Positions 46,661 through 60,306 are shown, counted from the first letter of the stretch. The stretch: DNA of 64,000 nucleotides from Torreya grandis (GCA_037957365.1 JARHVA010000316.1:3743501-3807500); one strand, 5' to 3'. Numbers and translations are program-made. Notes: generated by a model not told the origin, from the letters alone.

Positions 46661-47870
46661 GGTTAGATAAAGAACTAAATGTGTGAAAAAGATAAAAAAT
46701 CATGATACATATGTATACATGAACCAATGATGAGAGGATAAGCTAAAATACATGATACTCTTTCATTGGTAAATACCTAACAACAACCGAAGCTGGATTG
46801 ACCTAGTGAATATAAGCCTCTCGGATGCTTCACATAAGCATGTTTTGGTTGAAAATAAAAGGTGTCTTGATCACATTGTGTCAAGTAAGATCATAATCCC
46901 TTGATTTATAGAGGGTATAAAGGGAAAGTTAGTGAAAGGTGAATGGGTGATAGGTAAGGTAACCTTATGTGGGTTAGTTTTCCCCTTTTGTATTAGCCTA
47001 ACAACCAAACTAGACAAGTTCATGTCTTAATGCAAGGTGTAGACTAATCAATGTAGGAAGTCTACTAATGGTAGATATAAAAGCCAATTACAAGTTTCTT
47101 GGGATAGCTTGTGTTGATTTTGACATAGGGTTTGGTTTTGCTTTTGTTTTTGATAGGTTTGTGAAGCTGATTGATGCGGAAAGCTTTAAATGATTGTTTT
47201 GACAAACTTGACTTAGCCATACTTTAAGGGAGTGGTCTAAATATAGATTTGTTTATTTTGGTAGTTATCCTTCAAGGGAGTAATTTATCTTTTAAGCAAT
47301 TTAGTTTTGGGTAGCTATCTTTTAAAGAATCAATCTATCTTTTAAGCAATTTAGTTTTGGGTAGTTGTCCTTAAAGGGAATAGTTTACAATGTTGGAGAT
47401 ATTGACCCAAGTGATATTTTGGTATCCCAAATTTGATTTTGAAAACTAGGTTCAGACATGGACAAGTCTATTAGGCTTAAAGGTCTACCTTTATGGAGGC
47501 AAGACTTTTATCATAAAAGGTTAATGATAGGTGAAAGAAGGTGGTTTGAGAGACACACGATCATAGGATTCCATCTAATTAGAGATGAAAAGTATCAATG
47601 AGAACCATGCCATGGGTAGAGCCATGGTATTCATGTTTAGGATTAGGCTATATCTGTGATGGATAATCACATGGTCCTATGTTGTAATAGGTTGTCCTCA
47701 AAGGGAGTAGGGGTGAAGGTGTAAGGAAAGTGAAAATCTTGTGAACAAAGGGAAGAGCTTAAGTTATACAAAAGGTGAAGGTGATCCTTATTTAACAAAA
47801 GAAATGACATAGATGTGAAGCATTGAGAGCCTTAGATTTTATTTTGCATTTAAGAGAGGATAAATTATAA
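46661..47870. other. Unassigned DNA with a 50-bp tandem repeat
   Basis: TTTAAGCAATTTAGTTTTGG occurs at 47291 and 47341, and a more diverged unit precedes them from about 47237, giving about three units of 50 bp. The rest shows no gene. Confidence 0.6.
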
Positions 47871-47879
47871 GCTCATAAT

Positions 47880-48235
47880 CCATACTTATGGGTTATGATG
47901 TAGGTTCCAAGCGAATTGAAAGAAAATTTGACTTTTTTGATTTTATCCAAATTATTCATATGTTGGTTTTCATTAAGGATGAGGTCTTCAATATTAAATT
48001 ATCATTATTTTATATGTTTGTTATAAACACGCTTAATTCATTCTTGATAGACATGAAGATGGTTAAGCACTATCAGGTGATGTTCGTCAAGGAGTTAAAG
48101 TTGTGCAAAACATTCTTAATGATAGTCATTCTCAAAAATGATGTCTTGCAAGGTATATGAAGAGAGAGAATTCAGACTTTGAAAGGCAAGAATGAATCTG
48201 CTTTGAAGGCCAAAGAGAAAGGGGTAGCACCTATA
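47880..48235 (-). pseudogene. Gypsy integrase C-terminal remnant
   Basis: On the minus strand from 48235 it reads GATPFSLAFKADSFLPFKV and LSLHIP, matching the conserved TPFSLVYGTEAVLP.E stretch that follows the integrase core, and then loses clear similarity. It is joined directly to the RNase H end at about 48240, so the integrase core itself is missing. Confidence 0.65.
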
Positions 48236-48239
48236 TATG

Positions 48240-49880
48240 TTTGAATGCTAGTGTGATAGGCCCATAAATAAAAATGGATGTGCAAGTGTCAATATTGACT
48301 TGCAACATTGACTACTTTGGTTAGCATTTTATTGAGGGTTTTGTTAGAGGATTTTGCCTATCCATTTACTTGTCTGGGTTTATGTTAGTGATGATGAAGG
48401 TTTTATGATTTAGAAGGTAATGATGAATTTTAGAAGCCACAAAGACTAAGGTGAGGCAAATTTTATTATAATGGGTATACCAAGTCTCATACTCCATAAG
48501 TGTGTGGTTAATGTACTAGACAACTTACTCATTTTGTTTGTCACTGTAAATGAGCATTACCCCTAAGGAATGGCCAGTGGTAGATATATAGAGGTAGAAT
48601 GGTTGGTCCTCTCTAGGAGGGATAAGAATGGGTGGAAAAAGGAGGTATTCCTTGAGAAAATCAAATATTTATTGATAGTATTTATTCAAATTAAAATAAG
48701 TGTTTTTCTTGAGGAGATGGTGAAAGGGTTGACATCTATTAGATAACTGAGAGATGAAGCGACAAATGGATTGGAGCTTTCCCTATAGGTTGTAGAGTTA
48801 CTTAAGGTGGGTAGGAGGAGGAATCTATAAGATTTATCTAACTTTATCAGGGTCTACTTTGATTTCTCGAAGAGAGATGATAAAACCAAGATGCTTTCCC
48901 AATAAGACCCTAAAAATGCATTTTTTGGGGTTGAACCAAACATGAAAATAGATAAGGTAGTTGAAGATGATTGTGAGAACATCTAGTTGATCCTTGTGGT
49001 GTTTGGATTTACCAAGGAGGTAATCTACATATTCCTTGATGATTTTAAAGATGAGGTCATGAAAGATATGAGTCATGGTGTGTTGATAGGTTGCTCTCAC
49101 ATTTTTTAGACCAAAAGGCATGACCCTATAGTAGAAGGTTTCCCATGGGGTGATGAAAGAGGTTTTATGCTTATCCTTAGGAGAAATCAAAATTTTATTA
49201 TATCCCAAAAAACCATACATGAGAGATAACATCTCATGGCTAGTTGTAAGATCAATAAGTTCATCAATGTTCGGTAAAGGAAAGTCATCCTTTGGACAAA
49301 CGAGGTTAAGGTCATGAAAGTCTATATATAGGCAAAGTACCCATGTGGGTTTGGTTATGGGAATGATGTTAGAAACCCCTTATATATAGTCGATGGGTTG
49401 GATGAAATAGACAAATAAGAGGCATTGAAGCTCTTATTTGACTAGAAGGGCTATGCGAGGGTGTATCTTATAAAGTTTTTTTTTGAATGGGCTTAACCTT
49501 AGGATGGTTGATAATGTTGTGGAGGGTAATAGAAGGATTGATTATGGGAATATCCTGATATGACCAAGAAAATGCTATGCTATGATCTTGAAAGAAAGAA
49601 CGGTAATCTTAGTGATCCATATAATTTAAGGATTGGCCAATCTTGATAATATGAGGGTTATCTTGAGTACCCAAGTTGACATTGATAGTGGATTCATTCA
49701 ATATGGTTTGTTTATCACAAGGGAGAGATTTGTGGATAGAAGAATCCCTTGCATCGAGGTAGGTGAGAATGGAATCATCATCCTGATGTTGGATGGTGTT
49801 GATGGTAGGAGAGTCTCTCTCTATCATTATAGGATGGATAAGAGAAGGGATTTTAGTTTGGCCATGCTTTTGATAGGTTA
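48240..49880 (-). pseudogene. Gypsy reverse transcriptase / RNase H remnant
   Basis: On the minus strand, from the left end of pol: INVNLGTQDNPHIIKIG, the stretch common before the RT in Tat/Athila-like Gypsy elements; then HDLNLVCPKDDFPLPNIDEL; MLSLMYGFLGYNKILISPKD; TSFITPWETFYYRVMPFGLK; EYVDYLLGKSK; NPKKCIFRV; and LGFIISLREIKVDPDKV. A broken tether and RNase H region follows (FISQLSNRCQPFHHLLKK, VVYYINHTLMEYETWYTHYN). The catalytic YVDD is YVDY (49020-49031). The longest intact frame is 48834-49232. Several stops (mostly TAG or TAA) disrupt the rest. Tat/Ogre-like placement is by the look of the motifs only. Confidence 0.88.
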
Positions 49881-51100
49881 CTAATATATCCTCCTTGAGT
49901 AAACTTCCCCATTAGTAATCTTTGGAGTTAATAGTCATTAGCTTTCATGTTTTCCTTATTCTTATATCTAATTAGGGTATTCAACTAGAGGAATTGGGAG
50001 CCTTGTGCATCAGTGATGATCCTTGAGGTAGTATTTGTAATTTTAGGTGGAAGTGATTGTAGCAAACTACAACTTCATCAAAATTGAGAAGAATAACGTT
50101 AATCATCCTTTTCTCTTCTTCAATTTAGCTTTGATCTATTAAAATAATCTACCACTATCCCCAATACAAATTTGGGTTTGGTATTAAAAAAAAGATTCGA
50201 TTTGCTGAGGAGGGGGTATAAATATTGACACATATTAGGAAGATGGTGGAAAAGGTATGCCTTGAGTGGCTACACTAACAGGAGGAGGTGGTAAGGGCAT
50301 TTGATGGGAAACAATATTAGACTTAGGAGGTGTGGAAGCAAAGGTCACATAACATTGAATATGGTCAGAAGTGATAAATATTTGTGCAGTATTTTCAATT
50401 AGAACTAAAGTAGCAAGAGTAGGAGATGGAGGGAGAGTAAATACCATGGGTACTTGAATAGGTGTTTTATACTAAGCTTATGGTCATTTGATATTTATAT
50501 TGAGTGGCTTCATGGGTTGTTTATTTCCACATGTCTTTTTAGGAAATTTACCCTTATTAGTATCTCCTCCATCCCCAACACCATCAATAAGAACCAATAA
50601 ATAGAGATTCATAATTGAACATTAACAACAACAAAGGAAGATTGTGTAGGAGTGATTGTCCTTAGTTTGAAATATGATTTCAATGTTTGAACTTTCTCTT
50701 TTTAACTACCTTTTTTTGAAGTATCCTTCTTGATTCATTATTTGATTTTCTTGTTAACCATAATGAGCAACCAATCATAGTCTTAGTGTGAACTTACAAT
50801 GAGGTAACTTTAGGATAAAACCAATCGATCATTGGAATATTATCAAGAAATATATAATTTTACAAATTTACAAATGTCTAAAGGTCACTTTCATCATTTT
50901 TACCCATTTTGATATAAATTTCATGTTGTATTATAAAATTTATTCCAAGGTGACACAACTATAATCTCTTCACTAGACTTCATAATCATCTTTATAATCT
51001 ACTCAATAATCCCCATAAAAAAAGTATGATGATGAGTATCCCAAATAATTTATTAAATAAATACTTTAATTTAAAAGGACCACCTTTTCTTATGTTGATA
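49881..51100. other. Unassigned DNA upstream of the Gypsy pol relic
   Basis: A Pro-rich minus-strand frame at 50235-50447 could derive from gag of the same element, but no motif confirms it. No other gene is seen. Confidence 0.4.
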
Positions 51101-51110
51101 AGAAACAAGA

Positions 51111-51242
51111 CATATTTTGGACCCTCTATGTTGTAAAAAAATCTCTAAATAAGTCATATTTTGGACCCTCTATGCTGCAGTAAAATTTCTAAATAGGACA
51201 TATTTTTGACTATCTATGTTGAAATAAAATCACTAAAAGTGT
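51111..51242. repeat. Tandem repeat, 3 units of 44 bp
   Basis: CATATTTTGGACCCTCTATG begins units at 51111 and 51155, and a diverged unit (CATATTTTTGACTATCTATG) begins at 51199. The spacing is exactly 44 bases each time. Confidence 0.92.
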
Positions 51243-51249
51243 AATGGCC

Positions 51250-52960
51250 AATGGTAAGAAGTATGTGAATTATCATCTTGTGTTTTGAAGAGATGGAAAT
51301 GTGAACCTTGACTAATTTACTATAAATGTTTTAGAGAGTAAATGTTTTTCTATCACATCGAATAATATTTGGCCACCCACTAAAGATGCCAATTATGATA
51401 TATGTGAATTCAAGAAATTGGATGAACCAACTTTCCCATTTATCCACTTTGGTGATGCCTTCCACTAAAATTATTTTTATAAAATATTCTTTTAGTGATG
51501 TAGACATAAATGAATAGGCCAAGTGAATCGCTGCCTTACTTCCCATAGAGTGTTACAGAAACACAATAATTTAAATGGAAACCAGAAGACTCTCTTTATT
51601 GATGTTCAACTATGTTTCATATATCACACACACACATGATCTCTCCCTTCCCCCTATGACTATCAAGAAATATTCCTTAGTGCAATGATTAGGTCACATG
51701 AAAATATATCCACTCAAAATGGTTTTAGCTCAACTCTCTCTATCACTTTATTTATTTTTATATTAGTTTTCTCACTCTCAAAAAAATATTATTCTTTAGA
51801 GCTTGACCTTCTCTCCTCTTTTGCTTGATCTATCTATGTTTTACCTTGGATGATTTTAAGTAACACTCCAACTCACTTCTAAACTCCATTCAAATCTTGG
51901 TAGAATGACATTAACATCTTGAAACTCTCTTCAAAAATAATTTTGCCTTGGAAAATGTTCCACACATCATGCATTCTTGGTTTAGACAATTACTTTATGT
52001 GTTTTCTCAATTCAAGAAAAACTATTAATTATTATAGACATATAGTTTTGTAACCCCTACCTATATTAAGTTGTGGTTTCATCATGCTTCCAATAGAAAG
52101 TCATTATGACCAATGGGAGATGATTAACACCATCCTTATTTCACTTCCTTGCATTATGTGACTCTTGATTATGCTCTTTGGCTTAATGTTTATCTTCCTC
52201 CATTTGCACAATGTTGTCAACAGAGATGAGAATTTTCATAGCACAAAAATAATTCAATATGTATACACAAGAACCTAAACCTAGGTTTTTGGATGATGCA
52301 AGATAGTTTGTAAACTTTTATTCTCTTACTTCAAATACCTAGGGTAAATGAAATAGTACATGAGCACCTGTTCATGAACCCTAAGTGATATCTCAATGGT
52401 TTTACATGTTTTAAAGCTTTTGATACATCCATACAAGTTGCATCTTCAACTACTCTATCTTTCCAATTCACCATGTAATCCAAGTGATATTTTCCTCTTA
52501 TCTTCATGCTAATCCTTATTTCTAATATGACCTCAACCTCCTCTTTTGCCTTTTAATGAAATTACTTTTTCCAATCTACACTTGAAGAATCTAAACTCAA
52601 TATTTCACCACTACCTTTTAGCTTAAAGTTGTGACCAAGGAATTCATAGAGGGGAGATTAGTATAGTGTTAGTAAGAAAATAAAATCAAACAAACACACT
52701 AATTGACTTACACCTCTAGCCTAGATACTCAAGGAGCTAGAGAACTACATAAATAACTAACAAATAAAAGCAAAACAAGCAAGTTTACCTTCCACTAGAG
52801 CAAGTGTTGTGATTTGGTAATGAGTTGATGTGTTTGACCATGTGATCAAGAATTCCTTATCAATGAAACTCGATTTCTCCACCTCTCCTTGTCACCTTGG
52901 TAATGTTGGTGGCTTAGCTTATGAAATTGGCATGGTAATTATTGTCACTTGAACTTGTAT
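51250..52960. other. Intergenic AT-rich DNA
   Basis: A minus-strand frame at 51331-51546 contains SWFIQFLEFTYIIIGIFSGW, faintly like the N-terminal part of some Gypsy gag proteins, but too little to call. Nothing else is recognised. Confidence 0.4.
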
Positions 52961-52964
52961 CCCT

Positions 52965-53640
52965 TGAGGAGATAACAAGTCTCTCCTCATTCAAGTGTCA
53001 CAATGGAACCACCTCAAGGCTGAGGGTGAACCAAATATGGGGTGGATCTCTAGATTTGAGGTTAGTTCCTCTTGATGTACCAATTTGATCAAACTAATAT
53101 TAACTCTTCTGGGGATGAAAAGGGAGAAGGATAACTAAAATTAAATCTACTCTAGGGGAGGCGATACACAAAATAAGTTTTCTAACTCAAACCCTTAACA
53201 TGCACTTTGAACCAATAAGAAGCCTGCACATACACTTCATCTAATGACAATCTTCTCTCTCACATGAATGTTTCAAGCATGGGGTCTTGAAGAGAGCCTG
53301 AGTTAGGAGGACTTAGATAATATGAATTATAAGAAACACTATTGAATAGACTACTCACTATACCTATAATCCAAATCAGACACTTTTTGTTGACCTAGAA
53401 AAGAGAGATTCCAAAACACACAAGGCACTAGGAAGAGTAACATGTGAAGTTAAGCCAAAATACACTTGCACAAGACCAAGAACCGTTGTATGTACTTAGT
53501 GAAATATTGAATTAGGTAAAAAAAAATATTTATTATCTCAAGCCAAAAATTTGGTAGGGATTCACCATACCAAGGTGGAGATATCCATACAATAATAAAA
53601 CAGGCTATAATTTATAGCAATTGTGAGAGGGGAGAGAGAA
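52965..53640. repeat. Dispersed repeat, partner of 21770-22400
   Basis: See the partner entry. Order and orientation of shared words are the same, with considerable divergence. Confidence 0.65.
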
Positions 53641-56600
53641 AGGGAAGCTCAAGAGTCACTAAGACACTTGTAAAGTAATGAGGAGTTAAATTAGCATGAA
53701 ATATAGAATGAGATAGGTCCTAAAAGGAAATCAAGGATAAATGTCACTCAAACATGTTTAAACCCTCCACATGTGGCGTAAATTCCCTTGTGCTTGCATA
53801 AGCAACTACCGTCATCATTTGCCTTCAAAAAACTACCTCATAACTATTTAGGACCAGGTATAATGATTGATTTAGGTGGGAGGGGTTAAAAAAATATATC
53901 ACATGCATTGGATTAGTTTCTAATCATCCATCTTCATTTGGCCATGTACAATCATCTTTGAGAGTTCCAAATGACTCATTTCTGTGTACCTCTCAAACTT
54001 GGCACCCAAAAAATTTATAATTATATAATATAATACATGAAAAAGGAAGGATGACACTTTTTAATAGTTTCCAAGTCATAAATCTCATCAAATAATCCTT
54101 AAAATGCTTCCCAATTGGAGTTTCAATATTTTTTGTAAGTTTTCACTATCCATTCACTATGACTGGCTGAGATGAGGAAGATGGTAGGAAAAATTAGGAG
54201 ATTATATTACTCATAAAATGCCCATAGAGACTTATAAAGTCTCAAACTATCTCCTAAAATTTATTTTACCTTTTGAAATCTTCTCACACTTACAAAACAC
54301 ACAAATTAGTCAAAAAGAGTGCTATTTTGCACCATCCGTATAAGTGTAGTACACCTCAATCACATGGAGGATATCCTTGGAGAGTATTATATAATACATA
54401 ATTAGTTTCATGGCATTTACACTCTATATTAATATTCCATCTGAAGCATCTTCCCCATCGAGTCCTTAAGGAGGGTTTATAAGTGTTTAGAGCAGTTTCA
54501 GGGCTTAGCCTTTGTTCATAAAGGCTACATGTTGAAAATCTCTCCCAATGCTAATTATGGATTATTAAGGACCCTAGATAATATCTCCAAATATCCTGAT
54601 GTCCCATGTAAATATTCATGAAATCTCTAAGCATTTTGGAATGACCACTCGATCTCTTTTAACACTTTGCATAGGACTATGTGCATTTCAAGCCAAGAAA
54701 TGGCTTCTTGGTGAGTTTGTCTACAAAAAAAGGCTTAAAAACCTCTATATATGCCTTAATAAAGTGCCCCAATAGGTATAAATAGTCATGTAACTACAAA
54801 AGTGATATGACTTCTTTCTAGGCATTAGACCTCACATTAGGTCTTGTAGGCTTTATATGCAACTTGTGATTTAGACCTCTTTATTGACATTATAGACCTA
54901 TAAGATAGCTAAAAAACATCATATATAACTATATGAACATTCTCCAAATCATTTTAATTCTTGGAAAAGGTTGAAATTTTAAATGGTCTCTCAATTGAGA
55001 TTAGGCTTGTACCTTGCCTAGCTACCCTACTTACAAACCTTGTTGATTAGATTACTCTATTTGGATTAAAACCTCCTCAACTAGTTTCTCATGTTTTATT
55101 ATGTGTCTCCTAGCTTCAACAATCATATTATAGGGTATTTGATTGTTATGGGCCATCTTCTCATCATTTTCCTCTAATCTATAGGGTTTAGGCATGGATA
55201 AAGTACACTACCTCTGAGATAAAATAGAGGAATATTGTCCTATTTTTACCAAAAAACCAACCATTGGATGTTGTTACACAATTTACAAGGGTACTATGTA
55301 TGAAACTTCATCCTCTAACTCTAAGTTTTGACCCTTCAAAAGACATAAATCTCAAGATTGAGTTTGCATTGGTAGACTGTATATGTAGGCAAGGTATGAG
55401 GACTGTGTTTGATGAAATTGGGAGATATTTTTTTGACATATGATCATGTAAAGGGACTATATATGTTTCATGATCATGGTTTAATATATTTAAACATCAT
55501 TCTAATATTTTGGTCTACAAGTTGTCTCGATTGAGACAACCCTGTTTGGGGTTTGTTACAGGTGTATTTGGGCTAGTTAGAATACCCTCAAGGTGAAAAA
55601 AGCATGGTGTTTATGTTTATGGATCATCAATCACTTTTAATAACCGTAAACCTTTATCTAATGTACCCTAACTTTTTAAAATGGGTCTTTCTTTGCTTGA
55701 CTGACCATGTTTCTCATTTTGAAACCCCTCCTATAGGACTGTCTACTTCTTTGAGAAGGTTTCATGGCCTCTAGAACATGTTCATTTAGATGATGGTTCA
55801 TTTTCCTTAGAATGTTTAAACATCAACCTCATAATAATACACCCTTTTGCCATTAGGACTAGGTGCTTGCCTGTAAGACTAAGACACATTTGTAGGGGTC
55901 TACTGTACCTTTACTTGTAGGTATTCATAGGTTGAAAAGCAATCATCTTTAGTCATGAAGAGGCTTGAGACCTTGATATAGTTTATAATCATACTTTTTT
56001 TATCATGAACATAACTTAACCTCCATCTATGCAAGAAGAAGCCTATTTCAAGCTTGAAACTCTATGCTGGCTATAAATGCATTTTCTGAGATAGTGTATG
56101 GATAGGGCATGTGAGTGTGGAGGGAAAAAATAGTACTATCATCTTCTCCTTGATGATATTCACATCCAAACAATTCCACAAACTATTTGTAAGAATCTTA
56201 ATCATGGTGGCATAGTATAGATTTTAACTTTGGTGGAGAAAAAACTTTTTGTTCTTAGACCTATAGATAGCACTAAATAGATTTAGTACTTTCATGACAC
56301 CTTTGGAACCTTAGAAAAAATTTCCCACTTTTATCAACTACCCTTCTCACTTGGCAAGGGGCTTGTCCATGGCAGAGGCTATAAAGCTAAATAACTAGGA
56401 GCATTGAAAAGTATTTTAAACTATGAAATATGTTAATCCCAAAATGCTTTTAGTCCTTTATTTAGTGTTTTTTGGGCAGACAGGATTGAAATCATAGTCA
56501 ACACTCTCGGAGGTGTTTCTAATTTGCAAATAGCCCTATTTTAACTTAGATGGCTTTATACAGTACCATTTCATCAAGTAATGGTTCCAAGTGAAGTCTA

Positions 56601-58570
56601 TTTTCACTTTCACATTCAAGTGACTCTTTCAAACTCCTATTTAGGCCACCTATAGGTGGTTACATGATGTACCATAGTGAACTATAGTATGAATAACATG
56701 GAGACACCTCATAAACATGAATCTTGATACTTTCATTTGACCTCTTAATGTATTTCTAGAAAAATGAAGAGATTGAAATGCACATTCACCCTTTTATACA
56801 CTATTATGACATCATCAATGGTCTTACAGATGCAAATTCTAGGTTATAAGATAGTGAGAGTAATAAAAAAATAAAGAAAAGACTAGGAGAGGCTTTCTTG
56901 GGCATTTGATCACTTCCAAAGACAAGAGAACATTGAATAAACCTATGGAGGGGCCTTGAGGAACACGTAAAATAATCAAAACATCAAACCAGAGCAAAGA
57001 ATTATAAAAATTGCTCAAAAGGAGAGCCCTCATGGATGTGAATGCACAAAAAAATGATTGAGGTCTTAGTGATGGTTGATAAAGGAGAAGATGTGAAATC
57101 TAAACTTCTTGCCATTGAAATAAAGTAGACTCAGATTACTTTCCACCCCCAAAAGCATTCCTCCTACTTAAAACTGTACAGTTTGTACCATGCATCCCAA
57201 GTTGACTCCCCTTAGATTTCAAGGGCATGAAAGAAGGAGAAGAAGTAAAACTTGAAATTTTGACCTTATCTTAGCACACCAGGTGTGGAAATGAATTTAG
57301 GAGCTGAAGAGACACCATGCCATGTTTTTTGTTGGACGAAGACTTTCCAAGTCCATACAAGTGCCATTAATGGCCTATTTTTAAGGGAAAACTACCTTCT
57401 TATACATATATCTACTTATTGTAATAACATATAACTAATTATAACATTTCCTAACATTATACACATTGAAAATAAACTTGGTGATGAAATTATTTCTTTA
57501 AAAGTCTTTACAAGTCATTAATTAGGCTATAAATATGACTAATAGGTCATTTTTGCATATGAGACATAGTAAAATGTAAATTAATGACTTGTGAACATCT
57601 TAAAACATCTCAAAGACAATATCATGTCACAATAAACATAATTTTTAAGTTTGACCATGTATGACCATGTTTGACTAGAGTTGACTTTAGTTGACTAGGC
57701 AAGTACAAGGGAGGTAGCCTTCAACAAGGACCAAGACAAGGATAGATGAGAGGTTTAGACCAACATGAGACCCTATTAGGCATATGGAAACATTTGGAGA
57801 AGTTTCAATATGTAGGGGTTAACCTAATTGACTAAAATTTAAATTAGGTCAACAATAACACTATACTACTCAAGCTTTTTCAAGGTATTTTGGAATAATA
57901 ACATTGCACATAAAAATATTAAATATCAATGGATGAGGTCTTGTATTTAAAGCATCCAAATCTAACTCTAACCCAAGTGTATTTAGGTTAGAGTTAATCA
58001 TGGTTAATTTCAAACTAACCCTAGTTGAATTAAGGCTAACCCTAGTTGAGTTAAAGAGGGGACATGCAATTAATATTTGAGATAGAGATACCATTAATTA
58101 AGCATGGCTCTCTATTTTTTAATTTATTTCATTTAAGAATATATTTCTAATTCCTTGACTTTGAGGATGATGATGTCATCATGACCTTATTTTTATTGAG
58201 TTTTCTTTAAAAAAAAAATTGTTTTCACTAATTACACAAGGAAATTTCACTTAAGCATTTAATTTGGTTTGATTAGTTGATTCATTATACTTAGCATTTT
58301 AGCACTTTAGGAATTGTTCACGTGCCTTACTTAATGGTTCCAAAGGCCAAACTATCACATTGCTATGTCACAAGTTGACTGGAGATGAATCTGTGTGAGG
58401 TTATTATTGCGTACATGATAATACCCCAAATAGGGATGCTTAACATGATTCTAAACACCAATGCCTGATGTGCAAATGAAATTGGGATATTTAGTGATTC
58501 TTAGGTTTAATTTACACTATTTGGTAGAAATCAATCTGAAGTTTGGTTGGAATCCAGTTGTGGCCAATAT
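53641..58570. other. Long AT-rich intergenic block, probably decayed repeat
   Basis: No coding domain is recognised on either strand. Composition and short words resemble 22.4-27.2 kb. Around 57960-58050 the words CTAACCCTAGTTGA and TTAGAGTTAA recur in a short, imperfect repeat. Confidence 0.4.
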
Positions 58571-58790
58571 GGGGTGTCTACAATTTGCCCCTATTTAGGA
58601 AGATATTTAGAGCTTATAGGTACAATAACATATTCTCTAAGAATAATTTTTTTGTTAATCCCTAATGCCCCAAAAGGTAATGAATGAGCCCTAAATGTCC
58701 CCTCAAGGGAGCGAGCAACAAATAAGGTTAGTAAACATTCCCTCAAAATAAGGAAACAATGTGACCTATGGGTATAAGGAGTGAAAAATT

Positions 58791-59070
58791 ATGATTTAAC
58801 CAAAGGTGGTTATAATCAGTGGCGCAGTTTAATGCCTTGATAAAGTAAATAAAAGGGATGATTTTCCCAAAAGCAGTTATAATCATCGGCATCGTGAGGT
58901 GAAAAATAATGATTTGCCCAAAGGAAGTTATAATCATTAGCATAATAAAAAATGCTGTAGGAGGGCAAATAGAGATAATGATTTTCCCAAAGGTACTTAT
59001 AATCATTAGCATCCAGGTAGATCAAAACACAATGATTTGACCCAAGGTGTCTATAATCATTGGCACCATA
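58791..59070. repeat. Tandem array of five hairpin-forming units
   Basis: Units begin with ATGATTT at 58791, 58858, 58909, 58978 and 59032. Each carries a CCCAAAGG-like centre and ends TTATAATCAT or a close variant. Within each unit ATGATT and AATCAT can pair. Spacing alternates between about 51-54 and 67-69 bases. Confidence 0.9.
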
Positions 59071-59181
59071 GTTTGGGATAACATGGCAAATTGAAAAAGG
59101 GGGATTACATACTGAACCCATACTTATAGAGTAAGAGTAAGCTGGTACAAAGTATAGGCATGAATTTGGGATACCTACTAG

Positions 59182-59966
59182 TATGGAGATGCACATCCTA
59201 ACTATCAGGGATTAAAATTCATTTGTGATTTAATTACTCTATATTTGGGTAATGTTTGGATATGTTCGGTATTTTTTAAGTGAACAAGGATAATTATTTC
59301 CACACCATTATTTGTAATATCAATCAAACTGATTTTTGTTGTATCACATGATGATATGCACCATGATATAAAGTACCATGATGACCTAGTTTTACCATGT
59401 ATATGGACTAACTTTTGATCTAATAATCAATTGAAAATAATGCACCAAAGATAAAAACCATGATGACAATGTTGACGTATGAATATGGATGGAATTAAGT
59501 ATCATACACAAGTAATCACCCAATGAACACATACATACTAAGTCAAGGAAAAAAATGAAAATAAATAAATAGGCAAACAAATGAAAAAATAAAACAAAAT
59601 ACCAATAAATAAGTAATGAACAAAACAATCAAAATAAAATCAAACAAAAACAAATAAAGATTAATCACAATGTTAGTGCACATAAAAAATAAATCATTCG
59701 TGTATGTGAAATAGAGGTGTTACGCTTGATGACAGGGTGACCCCTAATATAAAAAATAATGATGTAGGTATAAAGACATAGGAATAATTAGTAAAATGTT
59801 GCCCCTAGAATATAGGGGATGTTGACATGAATAAGATGACAAACATTGCCCCTAGGAAATATGAGACAATGAAATAAAATAAACAAAATGGGGGGAAATA
59901 AAAGGAAAGGAAGGGGTAGCTGAGCTAACTCTAGATCCACAAGGCAAGTGGAAATTACCTACATAG
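59182..59966. repeat. Dispersed repeat, copy 2 (interrupted by a Copia element)
   Basis: Partner of 2-790. It runs to CCTACATAG, where the TGTTAGG end of the Copia LTR begins. The uninterrupted copy continues TTCCATGGATG at this point. Confidence 0.92.
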
Positions 59967-60039
59967 TGTTAGGTTGTGGAGCTAAAAACTTCACTGATGC
60001 AGATATGGAGGAGGTTGCAGGAGAGTTACGAAGTGTTAC

Positions 60040-60165
60040 TGTCGTCGGCGTCGGTCAGGCCAACCAACGTTGGTAGGGTAAGGCTGGAAGGAAACTGACG
60101 TCGGTCAGTAGTCGGCCGACGTCGGCACCCCCAGGTAGACAGGGACCGACGTCGGTCATCTGTGT
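60040..60165. repeat. Palindromic CCGACGTCGG word cluster in the 5' LTR
   Basis: Variants of ACCGACGTCGGTCA occur about six times in 125 bases, including GGCCGACGTCGGCA and ACCGACGTCGGTCA. The centre GACGTC contains an ACGT core. The corresponding 3' LTR segment is 63288-63410. Confidence 0.9.
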
Positions 60166-60296
60166 GGTTTGACTGCGAGTATATTACGTGCAGTGGGTTG
60201 ACGAACTAAGTGTTTGCATGATGAGAGCTAATTATAGGCTAAGAGCTGCGGATCTAATTATTGTAATTAGATGTCTAATTATTGTTTGGATGAGAT

Positions 60297-60306
60297 CTAT
60301 ATAATA
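60297..60306 (+). promoter_or_regulatory. TATA box of the Copia LTR
   Basis: CTATATAATA about 330 bases into the LTR, identically present in the 3' LTR. Transcription would start about 30 bases downstream. Inferred from sequence and position. Confidence 0.65.

Noticed and set aside
46362..46727. 121-codon His/Ile/Thr-rich minus-strand frame
   Set aside because: Explained by GAT/ATG-rich low-complexity DNA.
58743..59196. Two overlapping minus-strand frames of 89 and 126 codons with repeated peptides
   Set aside because: The repeated peptides come from the five-unit tandem array. No start context or domain supports a gene.
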